From Mycobacterium sp. E1214 (GTDB lineage Bacteria; Actinomycetota; Actinomycetes; Mycobacteriales; Mycobacteriaceae), in assembly GCF_001666755.1 (NCBI RefSeq), contig NZ_LZJC01000151.1:1-64000 (forward strand): a stretch of 64,000 nt of DNA. Direction: 5' to 3'. Of the stretch, positions 16,283 to 23,810 are shown piece by piece. Position 1 is the stretch's first letter. Each line of letters starts with the position of its first letter. The position numbers and the translations under genes were made by a program. Under the pieces are notes generated by a model that saw nothing but the letters and a program-made list of their open reading frames with translations, searched no databases and was not told the DNA's origin.

Positions 16283-16605
16283 GCTCTTCACCCCTACCGT
16301 GACGTCAGCGTGCGTAGCCCGGCCCGGCGCAACGGCCGGCCGGATTCCCACGCTCGGACTACCCGCCGGGAGACGGCTCAATCGCGGTACCTCCCCGGGC
16401 GGTAGTCATGTGAGTTGTGAGACCAATGATATTTCTGGGGCCATAGTTGCTGAGGTATAAGGCCTTATCGGTGCATTTGCTCGCCGCCATTTCCCGCTAT
16501 TGGTTGACGTTGCGGGTTTAAGCCCGCGTCGGAATGGCTATCGAAACTGCTGTGGTTTGTCGCCCTTTCGGGGGGCGCGATTGTTCGACAGGAAAGGAAT
16601 TTCCC
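16283..16605. other. Divergent spacer upstream of the MPT63-like gene
   Basis: No coding frame is supported in these 323 bp, which separate two divergent genes and must contain both promoters. A perfect 12-bp palindrome ATAAGGCCTTAT lies at 16457-16468. A small hairpin (GCGGG/CCCGC) sits at 16512-16527 just after TTGACG (16504-16509). A GGAAT at 16531 followed about 19 bases later by GTT is a weak ECF-type promoter candidate. None is certain. The segment is noticeably more AT-rich than the flanking genes. Confidence 0.4.
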
Positions 16606-17085
16606 ATGAAATCGATGACCGGCATCAAAACCGCAATTGCCGCCGGGGGGATCGGAGCGGCGGCGGTGTTCACGACGGCGACGGCGTTCGCCGCGCCGCC
16701 CACCATCCAGGCGTTCGGCAGCAGCGAGCAACTGGTCGACGGCCCGCTGATCACCAGTTACACGGTGAGCAACCTGCAACCGAGCAACGTCGTCATTCCC
16801 GGCTACACGCCCAAGGGTCAGCTGTATCAAGCCGACGTCACCGCCCGCTCCGACGGCGGCATCGTGACGCCGCTGGTCGCCGACTTCAACGCCCGCGCGG
16901 CCAACGGCCAGACCTATCGGGTGATCGACCGGACACCGGCGCCCAACGGGCTGAGCCCGGCGCCGCTGCCGCAGGGCCAGCAGTCGAGCGGCACCCTGTA
17001 CTTCGACGTCACCGGCCAGCCGCCCAACGGCGTGGTCTACAACGACGGCGTGCAGGACGTGCTGACCTGGACTAGCAACACCTGA
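16606..17085 (+). CDS. MPT63-like secreted protein (DUF1942)
   Basis: A 159-residue exported protein resembling the MPT63 antigen of M. tuberculosis (Rv1926c). It has a Sec signal peptide (residues 1-29, cleavage in AFA-APP) and an immunoglobulin-like beta fold core with the family strings SYTVSNLQPSNVVIPGY, TPLVADFNARAANGQTYRV and GTLYFDVTGQPPNGVVYN, followed by GVQDVLTW. The function of MPT63 is not established; it is abundant in culture filtrate. ATG 16606 follows AAAGGA. A strong hairpin terminator follows. It lies here beside stress genes rather than at the Rv1926c locus, so it is probably a paralogue. Confidence 0.87.
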   Translation: MKSMTGIKTAIAAGGIGAAAVFTTATAFAAPPTIQAFGSSEQLVDGPLITSYTVSNLQPSNVVIPGYTPKGQLYQADVTARSDGGIVTPLVADFNARAANGQTYRVIDRTPAPNGLSPAPLPQGQQSSGTLYFDVTGQPPNGVVYNDGVQDVLTWTSNT

Positions 17086-17110
17086 CCGGCGACCCGCCCG
17101 ACCACGCCGA

Positions 17111-17151
17111 CGCCTCCCCGCGCCGTTCCCGGTGCGGGGAGGCGCTTTTTT
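17111..17151 (+). terminator. Intrinsic terminator of the MPT63-like gene
   Basis: An 11-bp perfect stem, CGCCTCCCCGC (17111-17121) with GCGGGGAGGCG (17134-17144), is followed by C and six T residues (17146-17151). It is a canonical rho-independent terminator 25 bp after the stop codon, unusual for its U-tract in a mycobacterium. Confidence 0.92.
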
Positions 17152-17205
17152 CCGGGTCGCCGAGAACCGTGCATCGCACGCGCCGGAATCGGGTACACCG
17201 CAGCC

Positions 17206-18141
17206 ATGAGTAACCCAGATCACAGGCCAGCAGACCTTCGCGCGCAGGCGCAGCGCAACGCCGAGAAAGCGCGCGCGAAGATGGAGGACCGGCGCAAGGC
17301 GCAGAGCGGCGGCGTCAGTGGATGGGTCGCCGAGCGCGCCGGCCAATGGGATCTGCGCGGCCAGAACGAGGCCACCTTGCAGCGGCAGAAGTACCTGTGG
17401 AACGTGCTGGTGGACTACTGGTTCCGCATGGAGATCGACGGCTGGGAAAACATCCCCGAGCCGCCGGCGCTACTGGTGGGCATCCATTCGGGTGCCCCGT
17501 TCGTGTGGGACGCGTGGACGGTCGGCCTGCAGTGGTGGCGGCGGTTCGGGCAGGACCGACCCCTGCACGGCACGGCCCACGACGCGCTGATGGCGATCCC
17601 GCTGTTCGGGCGCTACTTCCGGTCGATGGGGGTGCTGCCGGCGGCGCCCGACGCGTTCGCCACCGCGCTGGCGGAGGGTCGCGATGTCGCGCTGTGGCCC
17701 GGCGGGGAAGTCGACTCGCTGCGGCCGTGGACCGAACGCGACCGCGCCAATCTCGCCGGGCGAAAGGGCTTCGTCGGCATGGCCATTCGCGCCGGCGTCC
17801 CGATCGTGCCCATCGCCACCGTCGGCGGTGCCGACGCGATGCCGGTGCTGATTCGGGGCGACAAGCTGTCCAAGGCTCTCCAGTTGGACCGCCTGTTGCG
17901 GCTCAAGGTGTTTCCGTTGGCGGTCTCGCTGCCGTGGGGGATAGCGCCCGCGGCGCTGCCTCAGTTGCCGCTGCCCGCCAAGATCAGGACGCGTTTCATG
18001 CCGGCCGTCGAACTCGACCACGACCCGCAGCGTGCGGACGACGAAGACTACGTGGAGCGCAAGTACCGCGAGGTGCAGGACTCCATCCAAGAGGGGATGG
18101 ATGCGCTGGCGCGCAAACGCGCCTTCCCGTTGTTCGGGTAG
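17206..18141 (+). CDS. Acyltransferase of the lysophospholipid/MGAT-like type
   Basis: A 311-residue protein of the PlsC-like acyltransferase superfamily. After a charged N-terminus (residues 1-50, many Arg/Lys/Ala) comes VGIHSGAPFVWDAW, where the catalytic His and a downstream Asp are set further apart than in classical HX4D enzymes, as in the MGAT-like subgroup. HGTAHDAL, the ALAEGRDVALWPGGEVDS block (equivalent of FPEG) and GVPIVPIATVGG are further family landmarks. The expected reaction is transfer of an acyl chain from acyl-CoA to a lipid acceptor at the membrane; the acceptor is unknown. Convergent with the GlnR-type regulator, 22 bp apart. Confidence 0.78.
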   Translation: MSNPDHRPADLRAQAQRNAEKARAKMEDRRKAQSGGVSGWVAERAGQWDLRGQNEATLQRQKYLWNVLVDYWFRMEIDGWENIPEPPALLVGIHSGAPFVWDAWTVGLQWWRRFGQDRPLHGTAHDALMAIPLFGRYFRSMGVLPAAPDAFATALAEGRDVALWPGGEVDSLRPWTERDRANLAGRKGFVGMAIRAGVPIVPIATVGGADAMPVLIRGDKLSKALQLDRLLRLKVFPLAVSLPWGIAPAALPQLPLPAKIRTRFMPAVELDHDPQRADDEDYVERKYREVQDSIQEGMDALARKRAFPLFG

Positions 18142-18163
18142 CGGCCGCGGCCCCTAGCCCGCC

Positions 18164-18946
18164 TTAGCTCGAGAGGGCTTGTGTCCCAGCGGGATCGGGC
18201 CCACCGGAGCCGCCCGGATCCGGGGGTGGCGGCGTCGTCGACCATCCCGGGGTCAGCGTCGATTCGGTGACGATCCATTCCGGTTGCGGCGGGGTGGCCG
18301 CGCGATACCCGACGCCGCGCACCGTGCCGATCATCCACTGGTGGCGCGGTCCGAGTTTCGTCCGGAGCCGTCGCACGTGGACGTCGACGGTGCGTACCCG
18401 CCCGCTGCAGTCGTAACCCCACACCTCGTGCATCAGCCGGGTGCGGCTGAAGGCCCGGCCCGCCTGCTGCACAAGGAAGTTCAGCAACCGGAACTCGGTC
18501 AACGTCAGATCCAGTCCCTTGCCCTCCAACGAGGCGGTCAGGTCGGCCGGATGCAGGAGCAGGTCACCGAACTTCAGGGTGCCGTCAATCGCGTTGCGGC
18601 GGCGCCCGATTGCCAAGCGCAGCCGCGCCCGCAGTTCCATGGCGCCCGGGCGGGGCAACATCACGTCGTCGAACTGCCAATCGGCGTCCACGGCGGCGCA
18701 GTCGGCCGGTTCCACTAGCGCCACCACCGCGGTGGTCGGGTTGCTGCCGGCCAGGCGCTGGCAAATCGCTTGCGCCGCAGGGAGGTTGCGGCGCGCGTCG
18801 ACGATGGCGACATCCGCACCCTCGGGCTCGCCGTCGAGATGAACGGTCAGCTGGGCGCGCCGCGCGTCGGGGGCAAACGACTCCAGCTCCGGCAGAGCGG
18901 TCTCGAAGTCATCCGCATCGGTGAGCACCAAAACGTCCAACGACAT
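18164..18946 (-). CDS. GlnR/OmpR-type orphan response regulator
   Basis: A 260-residue regulator with a receiver-like N-terminal domain (residues 1-115) and an OmpR winged helix (about 125-225; LTLTEFRLLNFLVQQAG, then RTVDVHVRRLRTKLG, GTVRGVGYRA). The receiver segment is poorly conserved: the only aligned acidic residue is in VAIVDARRN and the acidic pocket and Lys are not obvious, as in GlnR-type atypical regulators that work without phosphorylation. The last 40 residues are Pro/Gly-rich. It corresponds by position to Rv2884. No sensor kinase is adjacent. ATG 18946 is chosen over a longer frame to 18997. Confidence 0.82.
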   Translation of the reverse strand: MSLDVLVLTDADDFETALPELESFAPDARRAQLTVHLDGEPEGADVAIVDARRNLPAAQAICQRLAGSNPTTAVVALVEPADCAAVDADWQFDDVMLPRPGAMELRARLRLAIGRRRNAIDGTLKFGDLLLHPADLTASLEGKGLDLTLTEFRLLNFLVQQAGRAFSRTRLMHEVWGYDCSGRVRTVDVHVRRLRTKLGPRHQWMIGTVRGVGYRAATPPQPEWIVTESTLTPGWSTTPPPPDPGGSGGPDPAGTQALSS

Positions 18947-19078
18947 CTCCCAACTTCGCCAGGTCGGTCCACCCCCCGGTCCGTAGGCATCTCGCACGGG
19001 AGATGTCGTACAGCGCTATTTCTGGATACCCGTCACGCGTTGAATTATGCCGACGCGCAGCGCCGTAAACACCGATGA

Positions 19079-19104
19079 GCCCGGTCCGCCGTTACGGACC
19101 GGGC
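19079..19104 (-). terminator. Hairpin terminator of the CsbD-like gene
   Basis: GCCCGGTCCG (19079-19088) and CGGACCGGGC (19095-19104) form a perfect 10-bp stem with a 6-base loop just beyond the stop of the minus-strand CsbD-like gene. There is no U-tract, as is common for mycobacterial terminators. Confidence 0.7.
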
Positions 19105-19120
19105 CCACCTGTGGAGCAAG

Positions 19121-19360
19121 CTACTGGTTGGACTTCTGGCGCTGCTCGGCCGCTTCGGCGCCGCCGCGAGCCGCCTCGGCCTCGGCTTCCTTCTTGGCCG
19201 CGTCGCGCTGCGCCTCGGCCTTGTCCTGCTGGGCCTGGCCCTCGCGCGTCAGGTCGTCACGACCCGCCACGGCGCCGACGGCCTCCTTGGCCTTGCCCTT
19301 CACGTCCTCGACGACGCCCTTCACAGCTTCAGCCGGTCCCGACTTGTTGTCGTCAGCCAT
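19121..19360 (-). CDS. CsbD-family stress protein
   Basis: A 79-residue, highly charged helical protein of the CsbD family, similar to mycobacterial microaggregate-binding protein homologues. The N-terminal AEAVKGVVEDVKGKAKEAVG block is the CsbD core, followed by GRDDLTREGQAQQDKAEAQ and an Ala/Glu/Lys-rich coiled tail. CsbD-like proteins are induced by general stress under alternative sigma factors in other Gram-positive bacteria; the molecular function is unknown. ATG 19360 has GAGGAGGA upstream. A 16-bp palindrome lies about 48 bp upstream of the start. Confidence 0.85.
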   Translation of the reverse strand: MADDNKSGPAEAVKGVVEDVKGKAKEAVGAVAGRDDLTREGQAQQDKAEAQRDAAKKEAEAEAARGGAEAAEQRQKSNQ

Positions 19361-19407
19361 GGATCAGTTCCTCCTCGTTGGCGTGTGGTGAGCTCTGGTG
19401 CTCATGC

Positions 19408-19423
19408 CGATCGCGAGCGATCG
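19408..19423. promoter_or_regulatory. Palindrome upstream of the CsbD-like gene
   Basis: CGATCGC-GA-GCGATCG is an inverted repeat with perfect 7-bp arms located between the CsbD-like start and the pyrH region, suitable in size for a dimeric regulator. The remainder of the 290-bp spacer 19361-19651 holds no supported gene; it must contain promoters for both divergent genes. Confidence 0.4.
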
Positions 19424-19651
19424 ATCCCGTCATGCGGCACAGCACGGCCCTACTTCTTAAGGCCAGCCAGTCCTCCCGCGATGGGGCGGATTCCCGTTGC
19501 CGCGCCGGGCTCAAACATTTGACGCGGTCGTGAACAAAACACCAGCCCATAACGCACCCCGCCGAAGCCGCATTGTGCTGCGATGAGGCAGGATGTGAAC
19601 TGCCGTTCCGGATGAGGTCGCCCGGGATGGCACTGTCATGCGAGGAGTCTG

Positions 19652-20485
19652 ATGACGGAGCCCACGGAGCCCCACGTCGCCGGCTCGGCGGCTCCCGGGT
19701 CGCAGTCGGCGAGCGCCGAGAACGGCGTTGCCCTGTCCGCACCGGAAAACGGGTCGCTCTCCGGCCAGCCCATCACCCGGGCCCGCTATTCACGAGTGCT
19801 GCTCAAGCTGGGCGGTGAGATGTTCGGGGGCGGCTCGGTCGGGCTCGACCCCGACGTGGTGGCCCGGGTGGCTCGCCAGATCGCCGAGGTCGTCCGCGGC
19901 GGCGTGCAGGTGGCCGTCGTGATCGGTGGTGGCAACTTCTTCCGGGGCGCGCAGTTACAACAGCGCGGCATGGAGCGCACCCGCTCGGACTACATGGGCA
20001 TGCTCGGCACCGTCATGAACAGCCTGGCGCTGCAGGACTTCCTGGAGAAGGAGGGCATCGTCACGCGCGTCCAGACCGCGATCACCATGGGACAGGTCGC
20101 CGAGCCCTACCTGCCGCTGCGCGCGGTGCGGCATCTGGAGAAGGGGCGCGTCGTGATCTTCGGCGCAGGCATGGGGTTGCCGTACTTCTCCACCGACACG
20201 ACCGCCGCGCAGCGCGCGCTGGAGGTCGGCGCCGAGGTGGTGCTCATGGCCAAGGCCGTGGACGGGGTGTTTTCGGCGGACCCGCGCGAGGACCCCGACG
20301 CGGAACTGATCGCGGCCATCACCCACCGCGAGGTGATCGACCGCGGGCTGCGGGTGGCCGATGCCACCGCGTTTAGCCTGTGCATGGACAATGGCATGCC
20401 GATCCTGGTGTTCAACCTGCTGACCAATGGCAATATCGCCCGTGCGGTCGCTGGTGAGAAGATCGGGACCCTGGTCACCACCTGA
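19652..20485 (+). CDS. pyrH: Uridylate kinase
   Basis: UMP kinase, 277 residues, phosphorylates UMP to UDP with ATP as a hexamer in pyrimidine nucleotide synthesis. The amino-acid-kinase fold is complete: YSRVLLKLGGEMFGG, VAVVIGGGNFFRG, ERTRSDYMGMLGTVMNSLAL, GAGMGLPYFSTDTTAAQRA and AVDGVFSADPREDPDA. The first 40 residues are a Ser/Ala-rich extension also present in M. tuberculosis PyrH but longer here, so a start at 19652 is plausible though not decisive. It matches Rv2883c and is followed by frr after a MIRU-like spacer. Confidence 0.96.
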   Translation: MTEPTEPHVAGSAAPGSQSASAENGVALSAPENGSLSGQPITRARYSRVLLKLGGEMFGGGSVGLDPDVVARVARQIAEVVRGGVQVAVVIGGGNFFRGAQLQQRGMERTRSDYMGMLGTVMNSLALQDFLEKEGIVTRVQTAITMGQVAEPYLPLRAVRHLEKGRVVIFGAGMGLPYFSTDTTAAQRALEVGAEVVLMAKAVDGVFSADPREDPDAELIAAITHREVIDRGLRVADATAFSLCMDNGMPILVFNLLTNGNIARAVAGEKIGTLVTT

Positions 20486-20550
20486 GGAGGAGCGGCGCAC
20501 GTGCGCGCCGGCGACGATGCAGAGCGAAGCGATGAGAAGGAGCGGCGCAC
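20484..20550 (+). repeat. MIRU-like intergenic repeat between pyrH and frr
   Basis: The spacer is bounded by two near-identical 17-bp boxes, GAGGAGGAGCGGCGCAC (20484-20500) and GAGAAGGAGCGGCGCAC (20534-20550), spaced 50 bp apart, with GACGATGCAGAGCGAAGCGA between. This matches the mycobacterial interspersed repetitive unit as recalled from M. tuberculosis, which typically links a stop codon to the next start codon in operons. The second box supplies the frr Shine-Dalgarno. Confidence 0.8.
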
Positions 20551-20551
20551 G

Positions 20552-21109
20552 ATGATTGACGAGGCTCTCTTCGATGCGGAAGAGAAGATGGAAAAGGCCG
20601 TATCGGTGGCCCGCGACGACCTGTCGACGATCCGGACGGGGCGCGCCAACCCGGGCATGTTCTCGCGCATCGTGATCGACTACTACGGCACTAACACGCC
20701 GATCACCCAGCTGGCCAGCATCAACGTCCCCGAGGCGCGGCTCGTCGTCATCAAGCCGTACGAAGCGGGTCAACTCGGCGCCATCGAAACCGCGATTCGC
20801 AACTCCGACCTGGGCGTGAATCCCAGCAACGACGGCACCCTGATTCGCGTCGCCGTGCCGCAGCTGACCGAGGAGCGCCGCCGGGAGCTGGTCAAGCAGG
20901 CCAAGGGCAAAGGGGAGGACGCCAAGGTCTCGGTGCGCAACATCCGCCGCAAGGCGATGGAGGAGCTGCACCGCATCCGCAAAGACGGCGAGGCGGGCGA
21001 GGACGAGGTCGGCCGCGCCGAGAAAGACCTGGACAAGTCCACTCAGCAGTACATCACCCAGATCGACGAGCTGGTCAAGCACAAAGAAGGCGAGCTGCTG
21101 GAGGTCTAG
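20552..21109 (+). CDS. frr: Ribosome recycling factor
   Basis: The 185-residue ribosome recycling factor splits post-termination ribosomes with EF-G. The family landmarks are present: MEKAVSVARDDLSTIRTGRANP, YYGTNTPITQLASINVPEAR, GLNP-equivalent LGVNPSNDG, RIAVPQLTEERR-like RVAVPQLTEERRRELVKQAK and the C-terminal ELVKHKEGELLEV. ATG 20552 directly follows AAGGAGCGGCG of the MIRU-like element; the ORF extension to 20501 lies inside that element and is rejected. It matches Rv2882c. pyrH, frr and cdsA run in the same direction with short gaps. Confidence 0.97.
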   Translation: MIDEALFDAEEKMEKAVSVARDDLSTIRTGRANPGMFSRIVIDYYGTNTPITQLASINVPEARLVVIKPYEAGQLGAIETAIRNSDLGVNPSNDGTLIRVAVPQLTEERRRELVKQAKGKGEDAKVSVRNIRRKAMEELHRIRKDGEAGEDEVGRAEKDLDKSTQQYITQIDELVKHKEGELLEV

Positions 21110-21141
21110 CGACCGCTCAGCAGCTGATTCGTTTCAGGTCC

Positions 21142-22065
21142 GTGGCAGACACCGGCGCAGGCATCCCTCCCCGCGAGCCGGCGCGCGCGGCCGAGAAGCC
21201 CGCCGAGCGGCCGGCGAAGAAGACCTCCCGCGCCGGGCGCGACCTGCGCGCGGCCATCCTGGTCGGCGCCAGCATCGGCGGCGTGCTGATCGCCACGCTG
21301 GTGTACGCCCCCCGCTACTGGGTGGTGCTGGTGGCTGCGGCCATCTTCGTCGCCACCCACGAGGTGGTTCGGCGGCTGCGCGAGGCCGGATTCCTGATCC
21401 CCGTCATCCCGCTGCTGCTCGGCGGCCAGCTGACCGTGTGGCTGACCTGGCCGTACCACGCCGCCGGGGCGATGGCCGGATTCGGTGTCACGGTGATGGC
21501 CTGCATGTTCTGGCGACTGTTCATGCAGGACAACAGCAAACCGGCCGGCCCGGCCGACGGCTCGGCGTCGGCGAACTACCTGCGCGACGCGTCCGCCACC
21601 GTCTTCCTGGCGGCGTGGGTGCCGCTGTTCGCCTCGTTCGCCGCGCTGCTGGTCTATCCCGCCGACGGTGCGGGCCGGGTGTTCTGCCTGATGATCACCG
21701 TCGTTGCTTCCGACGTGGGGGGCTACACCGTCGGCGTCCTGGCCGGCAAACACCCGATGGTGCCGGCGATCAGCCCGAAAAAATCCTGGGAGGGCCTGGC
21801 CGGATCGCTGGTGCTCGGCATCACCGCGGCGATCCTGACCGCGACCTTTCTGGCGGGCAAGCCCCCGTGGGTGGGCGCGCTGTTGGGCGTCGTGCTGGTG
21901 TTCACCTGCACCCTCGGTGACCTGGTGGAATCCCAAGTCAAGCGCGACCTCGGCATCAAGGACATGGGCCGCCTGCTGCCCGGCCACGGCGGCCTGATGG
22001 ATCGGCTCGACGGCGTGCTGCCGTCGGCCGTGGCGGCCTGGACGGTGCTGACACTGGTGCCCTGA
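21142..22065 (+). CDS. cdsA: Phosphatidate cytidylyltransferase
   Basis: CDP-diacylglycerol synthase, 307 residues, an integral membrane enzyme making CDP-diacylglycerol from phosphatidate and CTP, the precursor of phosphatidylinositol, cardiolipin and PIMs. After a charged cytoplasmic tail (residues 1-30), about seven to eight hydrophobic segments follow. The C-terminal signature is intact: SDVGGYTVGVLAGKHPMVP, ISPKKSWEGLAGSL, and SQVKRDLGIKDMGRLLPGHG with GLMDRLDG. GTG 21142 is the chosen start and matches M. tuberculosis CdsA (Rv2881c) in length. It is followed closely by rlmN. Confidence 0.96.
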   Translation: MADTGAGIPPREPARAAEKPAERPAKKTSRAGRDLRAAILVGASIGGVLIATLVYAPRYWVVLVAAAIFVATHEVVRRLREAGFLIPVIPLLLGGQLTVWLTWPYHAAGAMAGFGVTVMACMFWRLFMQDNSKPAGPADGSASANYLRDASATVFLAAWVPLFASFAALLVYPADGAGRVFCLMITVVASDVGGYTVGVLAGKHPMVPAISPKKSWEGLAGSLVLGITAAILTATFLAGKPPWVGALLGVVLVFTCTLGDLVESQVKRDLGIKDMGRLLPGHGGLMDRLDGVLPSAVAAWTVLTLVP

Positions 22066-22083
22066 GGGGATACTGGACCAGTC

Positions 22084-23178
22084 ATGGTTGTGCAGTTGAC
22101 GTTTTCCGAGCGCCGCCCCGGCCGGCCCCCGCGGCACCTGGCCGACCTCGACGCGCAGGGCCGCGCGTCGGCCGTCGCCGAGTTGGGCCTGCCGGCGTTT
22201 CGCGCCAAGCAACTGGCGCATCAGTACTACGGCCGGTTGATCGCCGACCCGCGCCAGATGACCGATCTGCCCGCCGGTGTGCGCGACGCCCTCGCCGAGA
22301 CGATGTTCCCGACGCTGCTCACCGCGGTCTCCGACATCACCTGCGACGCCGGCCAGACCCGAAAGACGTTGTGGCGGGCCGTCGACGGCGCGACGGTCGA
22401 GTCGGTGCTGATGCGCTACCCGCAGCGCAACACGGTGTGCATCTCGTCGCAAGCGGGCTGCGGCATGGCCTGCCCGTTCTGCGCCACGGGTCAGGGCGGG
22501 TTGACCCGCAACCTGTCCACGGCCGAAATCCTCGAGCAGGTGCGCGCCGGTGCGGCGGCGCTGCGCGACGACTTCGGCGACCGGCTGTCCAACGTGGTGT
22601 TCATGGGCATGGGTGAGCCGCTCGCCAACTACGCGCGGGTGCTGGCCGCGGTGCAGCGCATCACCGCCGCGCCGCCGCACGGTTTCGGCATCTCGGCCCG
22701 TTCGGTGACGGTGTCGACGGTGGGGCTGGCCCCGGCGATCCGCAGGCTCGCCGACGAGCGGCTCGGGGTGACGCTGGCGCTGTCGTTGCACGCGCCCGAC
22801 GACGAGCTGCGCGACACGCTGGTGCCCGTCAACAACCGGTGGAAGGTGGCCGAGGCCCTGGACGCGGCGCGCTACTACGCCGACACCACCGGCCGGCGGG
22901 TGTCGGTGGAGTATGCGCTGATCCGCGACGTCAACGACCAGGGCTGGCGGGCCGACCTGCTGGGGCAGCGGCTGCATCGCGCGCTCGGACCGCTGGTGCA
23001 CGTCAACCTGATCCCGCTCAATCCCACGCCCGGCAGCGACTGGGACGCCAGCCCGAAGGCCATGGAACGCGATTTCGTGCGCCGCGTGCGGGCGCAGGGG
23101 GTGTCGTGCACGGTGCGGGATACGCGCGGACGCGAGATCAGCGCCGCGTGCGGACAGCTGGCCGCCGAAGGCGGGTAG
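22084..23178 (+). CDS. rlmN: 23S rRNA/tRNA adenine-C2 methyltransferase
   Basis: Radical-SAM methyltransferase of 364 residues, methylating C2 of A2503 in 23S rRNA and A37 in some tRNAs. The Fe-S motif CX3CX2C is Cys126, Cys130 and Cys133 (CGMACPFCATG). VVFMGMGEPLANY, SARSVTVSTVGLAP, LALSLHAPDDELRD and the methyl-carrying Cys region near the C-terminus (SCTVRDTRG) are all present. Unlike the M. tuberculosis annotation recalled as split over Rv2880c-Rv2879c, it is one intact frame here. Its last 30 bases plus stop are duplicated just downstream. Confidence 0.95.
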   Translation: MVVQLTFSERRPGRPPRHLADLDAQGRASAVAELGLPAFRAKQLAHQYYGRLIADPRQMTDLPAGVRDALAETMFPTLLTAVSDITCDAGQTRKTLWRAVDGATVESVLMRYPQRNTVCISSQAGCGMACPFCATGQGGLTRNLSTAEILEQVRAGAAALRDDFGDRLSNVVFMGMGEPLANYARVLAAVQRITAAPPHGFGISARSVTVSTVGLAPAIRRLADERLGVTLALSLHAPDDELRDTLVPVNNRWKVAEALDAARYYADTTGRRVSVEYALIRDVNDQGWRADLLGQRLHRALGPLVHVNLIPLNPTPGSDWDASPKAMERDFVRRVRAQGVSCTVRDTRGREISAACGQLAAEGG

Positions 23179-23239
23179 GTGGAGCGCAGGCGCTTTGACC
23201 CGAGCCTGCGGACAGCTGGCCGCCGAAGGCGGGTAGGTG
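23149..23239 (+). repeat. Duplicated rlmN 3' end
   Basis: A 33-bp sequence at 23149-23181, covering the last ten rlmN codons and stop, recurs exactly at 23207-23239, a 58-bp offset. The copy lies between rlmN and the mpt53-like gene and has no start of its own. It looks like a recent short tandem duplication. Confidence 0.88.
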
Positions 23240-23296
23240 AACCGATCCGGTGGCTGCGCCGTTGTCTAGGGCGTGATTTCAGCAAATGAGGACTCC

Positions 23297-23806
23297 ATGA
23301 CCGTTCGCTCGTCCGCGCCCCGCCACGTGTTTGCCGCAGCCCTGCTGGCGGTGGCGCTTCTGCTCGGCCTGAGCGGTGCTCCCCGCGCGCTGGCCGCCGA
23401 CGACCGCCTGCAGTTCACCGGGACCACCCTGAGCGGGGCGCCGTTCAACGGCGCGAGCCTGCAAGGCAAGCCCGCCGTGCTCTGGTTCTGGGCGCCGCAG
23501 TGCCCGTTCTGCAACGCCGAGGCCCCGGGCGTCGCGCAGGCCGCCGCCGCCAACCTGGGTGTCACGTTCGTCGGCGTGGTGGGCCATTCGGACGTCGGCG
23601 CCGCGCAGGACTTCGTGTCGAAATACCACCTCAACTTCACCAACCTCAACGACGCCGACGGCTCGATCTGGGCGCGCTACAACGTCCCTTGGCAGCCGGC
23701 CTACGTGTTCTACCGCGCGGACGGCAGCTCGACGTTCGTGAACAACCCGACCTCGGCGATGTCGGCGCAGGAGCTGTCGGACCGGGTCGCGGCCCTCAAG
23801 TCCTAG
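23297..23806 (+). CDS. mpt53: Secreted thioredoxin-like disulfide protein Mpt53
   Basis: A 169-residue exported thioredoxin-fold protein (DsbE-like), orthologue of Rv2878c. A signal peptide (residues 1-33, cleavage at ALA-AD) precedes the thioredoxin domain with the active site Cys69-Pro-Phe-Cys72 in WFWAPQCPFCNAE and the cis-Pro region VPWQPAYVFYRADG. It acts outside the membrane as a disulfide oxidase or reductase for exported proteins. ATG 23297 with GAGGA upstream is preferred to GTG 23273. The next gene, a CcdA-like membrane protein, starts four bases after its stop and probably transfers electrons to it. Confidence 0.93.
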   Translation: MTVRSSAPRHVFAAALLAVALLLGLSGAPRALAADDRLQFTGTTLSGAPFNGASLQGKPAVLWFWAPQCPFCNAEAPGVAQAAAANLGVTFVGVVGHSDVGAAQDFVSKYHLNFTNLNDADGSIWARYNVPWQPAYVFYRADGSSTFVNNPTSAMSAQELSDRVAALKS

Positions 23807-23810
23807 AGGC

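Noticed and set aside
21106..23001. A 631-codon minus-strand frame
   Set aside because: Antisense to cdsA and rlmN; no family motif.
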